Part shown: in pieces, positions 7,711-15,404 of the stretch
Layout of the letters: each line of letters begins with the position of its first letter
Position numbering within the stretch: the stretch's first letter is position 1
From: an uncultured Spirochaetaceae bacterium
GTDB taxonomy: Bacteria > Spirochaetota > Spirochaetia > Sphaerochaetales > Sphaerochaetaceae
Length of the DNA stretch: 44,719 nt
Assembly (NCBI GenBank): GCA_944389015.1
Contig: CALXKS010000030.1
Coordinates: 1-44,719 of the forward strand
Direction: 5' to 3'
Position numbers and translations under genes: made by a program
The notes under the pieces: model-generated
Database searches by the model: none
What the model saw: the letters and a program-made list of their open reading frames with translations, nothing else
What the model was told of the DNA's origin: nothing

Positions 7711-8696
7711 TGTATTCCTCCTAACGGTTTCACATTGCGCATGCATTCTCCTATCTCCTCAAACGAGGGATATGAGGGAATAGCCCCATAAGCTGTTGTC
7801 GCAAGACTTCCTGCAGCATTCGCGAATATCATTGCATCAGCGATACAGCCATCAGGGATTTCCCCAAGCTTCTCAGGCCTGCAGTATCCGGATGCGATGA
7901 TTCTTGAAAGGAACGCCCCATAGAAAGCATCCCCCGCTCCTGTCGTATCAATTGTCCGGACATCAAATGCCGGGAATGATGCTGTATAGCCGCCAGCTCT
8001 CACAAATGCCCCATAAGCTCCAAGCGTGACCACCACGATCCGAGGACCATAGGATGCGATAATGGAAGACCCTTTCTCAAGATCATGCTCCCCTGTCATG
8101 AGATACATCTCCTCCTCGGCCACTTTCACTATATGGCACAGAGGAAGAACTGACAGGATCGCATTCACGGCAGTCTCGGGGCTATCCCATAGGAACGGCC
8201 GATAGTTAGGATCGAAACTGATAACGCTCCCCTGTCTCCGGGCATACTCTGCGGCTTTTATCGTTGCAGTCCTGCATGGATCAGCAGTCATCGAAACCGA
8301 ACCGAAATGGAAAATCCCCGCCTCATCCAATATGGATCTATCAATATCTGGCTCTTCCAGCATGATATCCGCACCATGATCCCTGTAGAACAGAAAGGAT
8401 CTGTCTCCAGATGCATCCAGAGTGACAAATGCAAGCGATGTCAGATACCGGGAATCAAGAGAGAGCCCTCTGCAGCAAATCCCTGCTCCCTCCAGCTTTT
8501 CCTTGAGGAATGAACCGAAAGAATCATTCCCGACCTTGCCGATAAAAGCCGTATGCATACCAAGCTTTGAAAGCATTGCCAGCACATTCGCAGGAGCGCC
8601 CCCCGGATTCTGTGAATAAAGGGGAACTCCCGAACTGCTCACCCCGCTAGGAGTGAAATCTATAAGGCATTCGCCAAGCGCCACAGCCTCGAACAT
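7707..8696 (-). CDS. PfkB-family sugar kinase, fructokinase-like
   Basis: 329 residues from the ATG at 8696. Two adjacent ATGs exist; the second lies 5 nt from GGGAGG and fits best. The ribokinase/PfkB fold is shown by the N-terminal GGAPANV substrate motif and DTTGAGDAFYGAFL, which holds the anion hole and catalytic aspartate. FVTLDASGDRSFLFYRD and SFDPNYRPFLW are the pattern of bacterial fructokinases (ScrK type) rather than KDG kinases, so the likely reaction is fructose to fructose 6-phosphate in the cytoplasm. It sits between the zinc dehydrogenase and the mannitol-type dehydrogenase, where fructose made by either would be phosphorylated. Substrate assignment is inferred. Confidence 0.86.
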   Translation of the reverse strand: MFEAVALGECLIDFTPSGVSSSGVPLYSQNPGGAPANVLAMLSKLGMHTAFIGKVGNDSFGSFLKEKLEGAGICCRGLSLDSRYLTSLAFVTLDASGDRSFLFYRDHGADIMLEEPDIDRSILDEAGIFHFGSVSMTADPCRTATIKAAEYARRQGSVISFDPNYRPFLWDSPETAVNAILSVLPLCHIVKVAEEEMYLMTGEHDLEKGSSIIASYGPRIVVVTLGAYGAFVRAGGYTASFPAFDVRTIDTTGAGDAFYGAFLSRIIASGYCRPEKLGEIPDGCIADAMIFANAAGSLATTAYGAIPSYPSFEEIGECMRNVKPLGGIQ

Positions 8697-8741
8697 CATT
8701 ACCTCCCGATCCAAAAACAATCCTGCTTTGAGAGAATCACA

Positions 8742-9773
8742 TCAGTCATCCGGATCCACATCAATGATAACCTTCATTGTTGCTTCCCTGTTTGCATCGA
8801 TATACCTGTATGCATCCAGATAGTCCTGGAAGGCAAAATGCTTCGACATCAGAGGCTCCAGCCTGACGCGTCCCTCCTCCACGAGCTTTATCGCAGTCAC
8901 ATAATCCTCGTGGCGGTACATCATTGTGGTATTCAGATCCAGCTCATGGTCATTGAGAACGGCAAGATCCACATTCGCCATACCTGCATAGACCGCGACA
9001 AGGATGATCGTACTGCCTTTCCTTGCATACTTTATCGCCTGCCCCATCGTTGTATCATTGCCGGCACAGTCATAGATCACATCTGCCTTATCAGGGCCAA
9101 AGGCCTCTATCATGGCATCCCCGAAATCCACATCAGCAGTATTGACAGCGAAATCCGCGCCGCACTTCCTTGCCAGGGCAAGCCTCCCTTCAGAGACATC
9201 TGTTATCATGACAGATCTGGCACCAAGGGCCTTGCAGGTCTGCATGAGAAGAATACCGATCGGTCCACAGCCAAGGATAGCGACAGAAGAGCCTTCGATA
9301 TCAGGGAATCTTCTCGCAGCATGAACAGTCACTGCCAAAGGCTCGATCATTGCCCCCTGATCATAGGTCATTGTATCCGGAAGAGGCGTGATCTTCTCGG
9401 CGCTTACCGCGAAGAATTCACTGGCAGTCCCCGTTGTCTGGAATCCCATGACCTTGAGCTCTTCGCAGAGGTTGTACTTACCATGCCTGCATGGATAGCA
9501 TCTGCCGCATACAACCTGGGGCTCAATCGTAACCTTCTGCCCGACATGAAGACCCTGTACAGATGCGCCAAGCGCTGCAATCTGGCCAGATACTTCATGT
9601 CCCTGTGTTATCGGATACTTTGTGAACGGGTGCTTCCCATGATACACATGGATATCAGACCCGCAGATCCCTATCCTCTTTATTCTGACAAGTACTTCAT
9701 TGTCCTTTATCTCCGGAACCGGGACTTCCTCGAACTCAATCGTCCCCGGTGCAGTCATTATCTGCTTAAGCAT
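8742..9773 (-). CDS. Zinc-dependent medium-chain dehydrogenase, sorbitol/threonine dehydrogenase-like
   Basis: 343 residues. Catalytic zinc ligands are in GICGSD (C37) and GHE (H59, E60); the structural zinc site is the four-cysteine loop C89, C92, C95, C103 (CGRCYPCRHGKYNLC). A Rossmann fingerprint GCGPIG follows near residue 170. An AGGAGGA site precedes the ATG. The family oxidises secondary alcohols such as sorbitol, xylitol, L-gulonate/galactonate or threonine with NAD. Its position between the sugar permease and the kinase suggests oxidation of an imported polyol. It starts 9 nt after the permease stop. Confidence 0.88.
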   Translation of the reverse strand: MLKQIMTAPGTIEFEEVPVPEIKDNEVLVRIKRIGICGSDIHVYHGKHPFTKYPITQGHEVSGQIAALGASVQGLHVGQKVTIEPQVVCGRCYPCRHGKYNLCEELKVMGFQTTGTASEFFAVSAEKITPLPDTMTYDQGAMIEPLAVTVHAARRFPDIEGSSVAILGCGPIGILLMQTCKALGARSVMITDVSEGRLALARKCGADFAVNTADVDFGDAMIEAFGPDKADVIYDCAGNDTTMGQAIKYARKGSTIILVAVYAGMANVDLAVLNDHELDLNTTMMYRHEDYVTAIKLVEEGRVRLEPLMSKHFAFQDYLDAYRYIDANREATMKVIIDVDPDD

Positions 9774-9782
9774 ATAGTCCTC

Positions 9783-10625
9783 CTAGCCCTTCACGGATCC
9801 TGCCGTAAGTCCGTTTATGAACTGATCCTGGGCACATATGAAGATGATGATTATAGGTATGGTCGAGATCAGTGATCCTGCCATCAGCACACCATACTGA
9901 AGATTCCACGGATCTGCATAAAGCGTTGCCAATCCGAGTGGGACGGTAAGCATTGTCTGCGATTTCAGCATTATCAGCGGCCAGAAATAGCTTGACCAGG
10001 CATTGAGCCAGAGGTAAATGCCAAGGACGCCGAGCCCCGGCTTGACCAATGGCAGCGCAATGCGGACAAAAAGTCCTGCTTCTCCGATTCCATCGATGCG
10101 GGCAGCCTCAAGCAGCTCCATCGGAAGACTTGATTCGATATACTGCTTCATGAGGAAGATTCCGAACATGCTTACAGCATATGGAAGCACAAGCGATGAA
10201 TAGGTATCTATCATCCCTATATCCGACATCAGACGGAAAACAGGGATTATAGTGACAATCTCAGGAATCGCAACAGATCCGAGTACCAGCCAGAAGAAGA
10301 AGCTCTTCATCCTGAATCTGTAGACACCGAAAGCAAATCCTGCCATCGAGCATATCAGCAATCCAAGAAGAGTGGACAGCACACAGATGATTATGCTGTT
10401 CCAGAGCCAAGCAAGGAAGTTCGTATTTGCGAAGAGACTGATGTAGTTCCCGAAATCCACATTATCCGGGAATAATCCCTCCATCCTGCTGTAGAAATCA
10501 CCTGAAGGCCTTATTGAATTCACCGCCATCCAATAGAATGGGATGAGGGTGAAAATGGCATAGATTATAAGTATCGTATGGATACAGAGCTTCGAAAGCG
10601 TTCTTTTTCTTTTTGTACCGATCAT
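9783..10625 (-). CDS. ABC sugar transporter inner-membrane permease, MalG type
   Basis: 280 residues from the ATG at 10625, 5 nt after a GGGAGG-like site (GGGGAGGAG); a longer frame reaching 10814 would overlap the previous permease by 190 bp and adds a non-membrane tail, so it was rejected. Six predicted membrane helices, the first with the TLIPFYWMAVNS pattern of CUT1 permeases. The EAA loop that docks on the ATPase is EAARIDGIGEAGLFVRIALP. Its start overlaps the preceding permease stop. No ATP-binding subunit is encoded in the operon, so a shared MsmK/UgpC-like ATPase elsewhere is implied. Confidence 0.92.
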   Translation of the reverse strand: MIGTKRKRTLSKLCIHTILIIYAIFTLIPFYWMAVNSIRPSGDFYSRMEGLFPDNVDFGNYISLFANTNFLAWLWNSIIICVLSTLLGLLICSMAGFAFGVYRFRMKSFFFWLVLGSVAIPEIVTIIPVFRLMSDIGMIDTYSSLVLPYAVSMFGIFLMKQYIESSLPMELLEAARIDGIGEAGLFVRIALPLVKPGLGVLGIYLWLNAWSSYFWPLIMLKSQTMLTVPLGLATLYADPWNLQYGVLMAGSLISTIPIIIIFICAQDQFINGLTAGSVKG

Positions 10626-11512
10626 CATCTCCTCCCCGAAGCACTGTCTTTCTGCCTTGAGACAGAAACCACCGATGCCGCTAGCATAAGAAGTGTCATA
10701 ACATACGAAACTGCCGCACCCTTTGAGAAATCCTGCTTCAGGAAGCTCGTCTGATACAGATACATCTGAAGCGTCAGTGTTGAATTCGCCGGACCGCCCT
10801 GAGTAAGGATCCAAGGCTCGTCAAACAGCTGAAATGACAATATAGTCGACATTATGATTACGAAAACCAGCATTGGTTTCAGGAGCGGAAGGGTTATCTT
10901 CCAGAACTGCTGGAAGGAATTCGCTCCATCAATCATAGCGGACTCATACAGTTCCTCTGGAATCGAAGTAAGGCCCGCAAGGAAATATGCACAGTAATAA
11001 CCAGCTCCTCTCCAGACACGCATGAGAATGACAGCCCACACGGCTCCTGTCATCGATGCGAATATCCTGTAGTTGTATTCAACTCCGAATATGCCAAGCA
11101 AGGATGTTATGAATCCTATGTTCCTTGCGAATATAAGATCAAATACAACAGCAACAACTGGCAGTGACATCGCTATAGGGGAAAAGAAGACAGCCCTATA
11201 CGCTTTCTTGCAGCCTATTATCGGGCTATTGCAGAAAACAGCGAGCAATATTGCCAGGAAAATCATTATCACGTTATAGACAATAACGAAATAGATTGTA
11301 TTCCATATTGACTTGATGAAAGTCGGATCCTTGAAAATAGTGGCATAATTCGACAAGCCAATGAAGCTTGCGATACTCCCATCCTCCAGCTCGAAAAAAC
11401 TGATGAGAAAGGACCACACTATCGGCCAGAGCCTGAAAATCAGAAAGAATACAAGGAAGGGAAGCAGAAAAAAATATGGAGCGGCTTTTCTTCCATCTAT
11501 ATGCGTTTTCAT
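10625..11512 (-). CDS. ABC sugar transporter inner-membrane permease, MalF type
   Basis: 295 residues. The N-terminal PYFFLLPFLVFFLIFRLWPI and the EAA loop ESAMIDGANSFQQFWKITLP identify a CUT1-family (carbohydrate uptake) permease of MalF/UgpA kind, and ILTQGGPANST is a conserved C-terminal stretch. AGGAG lies 9 nt before the ATG; a TTG one codon earlier would be spaced 6 nt and cannot be excluded. It pairs with the next permease to form the membrane channel fed by the binding protein encoded 85 nt upstream. Confidence 0.92.
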   Translation of the reverse strand: MKTHIDGRKAAPYFFLLPFLVFFLIFRLWPIVWSFLISFFELEDGSIASFIGLSNYATIFKDPTFIKSIWNTIYFVIVYNVIMIFLAILLAVFCNSPIIGCKKAYRAVFFSPIAMSLPVVAVVFDLIFARNIGFITSLLGIFGVEYNYRIFASMTGAVWAVILMRVWRGAGYYCAYFLAGLTSIPEELYESAMIDGANSFQQFWKITLPLLKPMLVFVIIMSTILSFQLFDEPWILTQGGPANSTLTLQMYLYQTSFLKQDFSKGAAVSYVMTLLMLAASVVSVSRQKDSASGRR

Positions 11513-11528
11513 CAATCGTTACTCCTAT

Positions 11529-11560
11529 CCAACCGGCATGCATGAACACATGCCGATTGG
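11529..11560 (-). promoter_or_regulatory. Intergenic mRNA hairpin between binding-protein and permease genes
   Basis: Minus strand arms CCAATCGGCATG and CATGCCGGTTGG pair over 12 bp (one G-U) with an 8-nt loop. No U-run follows, so it is not a simple terminator. Its place after the binding-protein gene and just before the permease ribosome site resembles the malE-malF arrangement, where a hairpin stabilises the upstream part of the message so that more binding protein than permease is made. Confidence 0.65.
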
Positions 11561-11580
11561 AAATCAAATTGAACTAGGCA

Positions 11581-11615
11581 GCTGAGACGTCAATGGATTA
11601 TCTGCCTGTCTCAGC
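11581..11615 (-). repeat. Inverted repeat spanning the binding-protein stop codon
   Basis: Perfect 8-bp arms GCTGAGAC (11581-11588) and GTCTCAGC (11608-11615) with a 19-nt spacer that contains the TAA stop. It lies directly before the hairpin at 11529-11560 in the message and may act with it as a barrier to 3' decay. Confidence 0.45.
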
Positions 11616-12851
11616 AGCAATGGTATCCTCTATTGCCCTTGCGGCTTCCTCCGGTGAGAGCTGGCCTGCAAACATGAGATCGAGTTTCTCTCCGATTATC
11701 ATCTCAACCGATGCCCAGTCGAAATAATGGAACGGAGTCGTATCAAGAATCATGCTGTAGATATTGTCTCCGGAGAAGTACGGATCGCCTTCCTGGAAGA
11801 ACGGATCGTCATAAGCTGGCTCATAAGCAGGTACTGCAGACCAGGTCTTTCCAGCCCAGACCTGTCCCTCGACCGTTCCGCAGAGCCACTTCACGAACTT
11901 CGCAGCTTCTTCAGGATTCTTGGACTGATCAGTGACAGAGATAACTGTACCGCCCCAGTATCCAGAAAGCGCAGTGTCCTTATCATCCCATCTCGGAGTA
12001 GGCATGATCTTCCACTTTCCTGAAAGCTCCGGTGCATTTGTCTTGAGGTTGGCAGCTTCTGCTGTATTCATGATCCATGCAGCGATCTTTCCGGCCTTGA
12101 ACTCTCCCCAGAACTCCGGAGTGAAGAATGTCAGGCTTTCCCCATATCCTTCGTCGACCATCTGATCGAGGAACTCAAGGACTATCTCAAGATCTTCATT
12201 ATCATGGATGACCTTTCCATCAGGCGTGAAATAATTCCCTTCTCTTGATCCAAGGAGCATACCTACAGCATTAGCGCCCCATGATCCGGCAGGATTGAAT
12301 ATCGGAAGCATGTAGATTCCATCTTCCTTGAGGATCTTTGCAGCTTCAATGAGATCATTGAATGTCTCGATCTCAATACCATACTCCTCGAAGATATCCG
12401 CTCTGTAGAACATGACAGAAGGAGACACATCGGGGGTAAGGCCTGCAATCTGGCCATTATATGTTACAAGGTCCTGCAAGCTTGAAGGATATCCATCCAT
12501 GACATCAGAGACTACCGCTGTCATATCATACATATGCCCACTGTCCCTGAACTGAGGATAGTAGCGCTGGGTTGTCTGATAGATATCAGGAGCACCTGTT
12601 CCAGCCTGAAGGGCAATGGCAAGCTTTGCATTGATATCCGCATGGGACATCTGGACCTTCACGATCTCCACCTCATCCTGCATCTGATTGTAAGCATCGA
12701 TCGCATCATCGCTGCTCAACCATGTCCAGAACTCGAGTTTTGTCTTTCCGTTATCTGCTGCTGTTTCAGTAGCCGCAGTATCCTTCGCACCTCCTGCGAA
12801 GAGCGACAAAGACAGCATCATGCATAACAGAACGGTTAATACTTTCTTCAT
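11598..12851 (-). CDS. Extracellular solute-binding protein of sugar ABC importer
   Basis: 417 residues. An N-terminal signal peptide (MKKVLTVLLCMMLSLSLFA) ends before GGAKDTA without a lipobox cysteine, so secretion by signal peptidase I into the periplasm is predicted; this FAGGAK-style end is typical of Sphaerochaeta binding proteins. The body follows the cluster-1 sugar-binding fold: LEFWTWLS, NAKLAIALQAGTGAPDI, a hinge region with VMFYRADIFEEYGI and a C-terminal NPEEAAKFVKWL. An AAGGAGG site precedes the ATG and the gene follows the FAD oxidoreductase by 31 nt. It delivers the operon's sugar or polyol to the two permeases. Confidence 0.93.
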   Translation of the reverse strand: MKKVLTVLLCMMLSLSLFAGGAKDTAATETAADNGKTKLEFWTWLSSDDAIDAYNQMQDEVEIVKVQMSHADINAKLAIALQAGTGAPDIYQTTQRYYPQFRDSGHMYDMTAVVSDVMDGYPSSLQDLVTYNGQIAGLTPDVSPSVMFYRADIFEEYGIEIETFNDLIEAAKILKEDGIYMLPIFNPAGSWGANAVGMLLGSREGNYFTPDGKVIHDNEDLEIVLEFLDQMVDEGYGESLTFFTPEFWGEFKAGKIAAWIMNTAEAANLKTNAPELSGKWKIMPTPRWDDKDTALSGYWGGTVISVTDQSKNPEEAAKFVKWLCGTVEGQVWAGKTWSAVPAYEPAYDDPFFQEGDPYFSGDNIYSMILDTTPFHYFDWASVEMIIGEKLDLMFAGQLSPEEAARAIEDTIAAETGR

Positions 12852-12882
12852 AATTTCCTCCTTTTTCGAATCAGAAGCAGTT

Positions 12883-14250
12883 TCAATCGCCTAAAAACAC
12901 ATTTTCATTCAGCAGGACCTCCCGGAGCTTCCCATATGGCAGATCGGCAGGGGCTGTATCATCACGTACGCACAGAGCCGCAGCAGCTCCTGCGGCTTCT
13001 CCGATTCCATAGCAGCATGGCATCACACGGAAAGCAGATACAGCATCCGATGTAGCGGATATTGTCTTTCCTGCAACAAGCAGATTCCTGCAGTTCTGAG
13101 GTACAAGAGCTCTATACGGAATCCCATACCATCTATCAACGGTTATATACTCGCCTGCCCCGGTCTTCGCATCATGGATATCTATGGAATTCGAGCAGAG
13201 CAATACAACGTCATCAGGCACTGCCGATCTGATGACATCCTCTTTCGTTATCGTATACAGGCCCTTTATATGCCTTGTCTCACGGCATCCGACAACAGAT
13301 GCGGTATCCATAAGCTTTGCATTCTCGAAGCCAGGAACATGATTCCTGAGGAATGAATAAACCTGCTGGACCTGCTTGCGGCCATCGATTGTAGCCTTTG
13401 TCAGATCCTCGCTCTTCGTTCCATCAATATTCTGGATGCGGGTCGTATTGAGCTTCCATTCTCCCTTTGAGCAGGTCTCATATGTACCCATCTCATCGCG
13501 GGCAATTGTCCATTCACCGGTTTTCCGCCCTTCTTTTATCAGCCAGCTGAAGACACCGAAGAAAGGCTTTCCCATGAGGTCCTTATTCTCATCGACATAA
13601 GCATAGACCTTCTCTGAATCGACATTGCAGACCCTGAAGAAGAGAGTTGCGGGCTGGATATGGCCATCTTCTTCCCGTCCAAGGGATGTCGGAACACCGG
13701 CCTTCTCCGCGACAGAGGCATCGCCTGTAGCATCGATGTATATCCTGGCCTTGATCGCCGCTGGTCCCTGTCTCTTTGCAACTACGACGTAATCGATATT
13801 CTCACCATCCATGATCGTATCAACGAAATCCGTATAATAGATCAGGGTGACTCCGGCCTCCAGAAGCATATCCTCTGCCACTATCTTCAGCTTCTCCGAA
13901 TCAAATGGCGTAACATGCTCATGGCCCTTTCTGATGAAAGCAGCATACGGAGTAGCCTTTCCGATCTTGGACGGATGGATAGCCCCCCCTTCTTTCTCAA
14001 GTCTTCTGACGAGCTCATCGAATATACCGCGGATTATCTGGGTTTTCCCGCTCCCGTCAAAAGAGGTCATGAACGGACCAACAAGGCCGATTGTTGCCAT
14101 TCCGCCAACACAGCCTTCCCTCTCGATCAGAACAGTACGGGCTCCATTGCGCGCTGCAGCCAATGCAGATGCAATACCGCCGGGGCCTCCTCCGATAACA
14201 AGCACATCGCAGGTTGAGACATCATCTATAGAAGTCCTGAATTCAACCAT
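12883..14250 (-). CDS. FAD-dependent oxidoreductase (FAD_oxidored family) of unknown substrate
   Basis: 455 residues from the ATG at 14250, 5 nt after GGAGG; a longer start at 14277 would overlap lacI. The N-terminal dinucleotide fold VIGGGPGGIASALAAARNGA with the glutamate of LIEREG binds FAD, and IDATGDASVAEKAG is the second FAD motif. The C-terminal LLVAGKTISATSDAVSAFR closes the FAD site. This PF12831-type family is frequent in carbohydrate-use loci but few members have known reactions. Being the first enzyme gene after lacI, it probably oxidises or reduces a group on the imported compound, which would make the substrate something beyond a plain hexitol. No signal peptide, so cytoplasmic. 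Confidence 0.82.
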   Translation of the reverse strand: MVEFRTSIDDVSTCDVLVIGGGPGGIASALAAARNGARTVLIEREGCVGGMATIGLVGPFMTSFDGSGKTQIIRGIFDELVRRLEKEGGAIHPSKIGKATPYAAFIRKGHEHVTPFDSEKLKIVAEDMLLEAGVTLIYYTDFVDTIMDGENIDYVVVAKRQGPAAIKARIYIDATGDASVAEKAGVPTSLGREEDGHIQPATLFFRVCNVDSEKVYAYVDENKDLMGKPFFGVFSWLIKEGRKTGEWTIARDEMGTYETCSKGEWKLNTTRIQNIDGTKSEDLTKATIDGRKQVQQVYSFLRNHVPGFENAKLMDTASVVGCRETRHIKGLYTITKEDVIRSAVPDDVVLLCSNSIDIHDAKTGAGEYITVDRWYGIPYRALVPQNCRNLLVAGKTISATSDAVSAFRVMPCCYGIGEAAGAAAALCVRDDTAPADLPYGKLREVLLNENVFLGD

Positions 14251-14264
14251 AATACCCTCCTTCC

Positions 14265-15290
14265 TTATTCCGAACATGTCCTTATATCAGCAAGATTCTT
14301 CCCGATGCACGAATTCCTCAGAACAAGTCTGCCATCCAGGACAATCTCCTCTATGGGTTTATCAGGATCCGCAATCCTTGAAAGAAGCAGTGATGCAGCT
14401 ATCTCTCCCATCTTATCTGCAGGCTGCTTGATCGTAGAGAGCGCTGGATTGGTGATCTCAGTCCAGTCATAGTCATCGAATCCGATGATGGATATATCCT
14501 CTGGAACCCTGATTGAATGCTGGACAAGATACTTCATTGCACCTATGCACATCAGGTTGTTGGAAACAAACATCGCGCTCATATTCCTATTCCTCTCGAT
14601 AAGAATGCGGCACGAATCATAACCGCTCTGTATGCGGGAATCCCCGAATGAGATCAATGATGGATCAGGCTTCAGCCCTGCTTCAAGCAATGCGCTGATA
14701 TACCCCTGATACCGCTCATCTGTCGTACTGATTCCGGCAACGCCGCCGATGAATCCTATCTCAGAATGACCTGATGCAATCAGATAACCGACTGCGTTGC
14801 TGACCGCTGATCGTGAATCCATCCGGACAGAATCCCCTGCAATCCGCTCAACCTTGCGGTCAACATATACAGCGGGAAGATTCCCTAGCAGCCCTTTATA
14901 GTCGCACGTCCGGTCAGTAGGAGCGATGATGATCCCTGCGGGAATATAAGTGAGGATATGGGCGATCTTCTCCTTTTCCTTCTCCGGATCCTCATCGGAA
15001 GAGCATAGAACAAGGTTATAGCCAGAACCTGAAAGCTTCTTCTCAACAGCCGCAGCTATTTCCGTGAAGAAGAAATTGGAGATATCGGGGATGACAAGCC
15101 CGATCATGTTGCTCTTCTTCTCCTTGAGCATCTTGGCAAGATAATTCGGGCTGTAGGAAAGCTCCTCCATCGCTTTCTCTACTTTCCGGGTCGTCTCTTC
15201 TGAAACAAAACGGGTGTGGTTTATGACATGGGAAACCGTGGCGGTGGAAACACCTGCTGTCTCCGCAATCTGCTTTATTCCAACTGCCAT
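14265..15290 (-). CDS. LacI-family transcriptional repressor of the polyol operon
   Basis: 341 residues. The N-terminal helix-turn-helix IKQIAETAGVSTATVSHVIN and hinge helix region NYLAKMLKEKKSNMIGLVIP are canonical LacI/GalR, followed by a periplasmic-binding-protein-like effector domain (VYVDR, GFIGG, IIGFDDYDWTEI). A GGAGGAG site precedes the ATG. It is the first gene of the operon it probably controls, and a 30-bp palindrome with a central AAACGTTT-like core lies between its promoter and its start, which predicts autorepression relieved by a sugar ligand. Confidence 0.95.
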   Translation of the reverse strand: MAVGIKQIAETAGVSTATVSHVINHTRFVSEETTRKVEKAMEELSYSPNYLAKMLKEKKSNMIGLVIPDISNFFFTEIAAAVEKKLSGSGYNLVLCSSDEDPEKEKEKIAHILTYIPAGIIIAPTDRTCDYKGLLGNLPAVYVDRKVERIAGDSVRMDSRSAVSNAVGYLIASGHSEIGFIGGVAGISTTDERYQGYISALLEAGLKPDPSLISFGDSRIQSGYDSCRILIERNRNMSAMFVSNNLMCIGAMKYLVQHSIRVPEDISIIGFDDYDWTEITNPALSTIKQPADKMGEIAASLLLSRIADPDKPIEEIVLDGRLVLRNSCIGKNLADIRTCSE

Positions 15291-15303
15291 AGCTCCTCCA
15301 TCC

Positions 15304-15333
15304 GAGAAAAACGATTACGTAAACGTTTTTCTC
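15304..15333 (-). promoter_or_regulatory. Palindromic LacI-type operator
   Basis: Perfect 10-bp arms GAGAAAAACG (15304-15313) and CGTTTTTCTC (15324-15333) with a 10-bp spacer. The right half contains ACGTAAACGTTTTT, close to the AAACGTTT core with central CG used by LacI-family proteins. It begins about 6 nt after the predicted transcription start, an ideal repression position. Confidence 0.75.
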
Positions 15334-15342
15334 ATATCCGAC

Positions 15343-15374
15343 TTCAGAATACCCCGTGATTCTGAAGCTGTCAA
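15343..15374 (-). promoter_or_regulatory. Strong promoter of the lacI-polyol operon with embedded inverted repeat
   Basis: Minus strand TTGACA (15374-15369), exactly 17 bp, TATTCT (15351-15346). A second perfect inverted repeat, TTCAGAAT and ATTCTGAA (15343-15350 and 15359-15366), covers the -10 box and most of the spacer. The -35 box also lies in a GTCAAA/TTTGAC repeat. The first repeat may bind another regulator. Confidence 0.8.
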
Positions 15375-15404
15375 ACTTTTTTGACTCTGATTTTCCTAGA
15401 GCTG

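Noticed and set aside
9783..10814. Longer permease reading frame starting at 10814
   Set aside because: It overlaps the first permease by 190 bp with a polar tail; a Shine-Dalgarno and coupled ATG exist at 10625.
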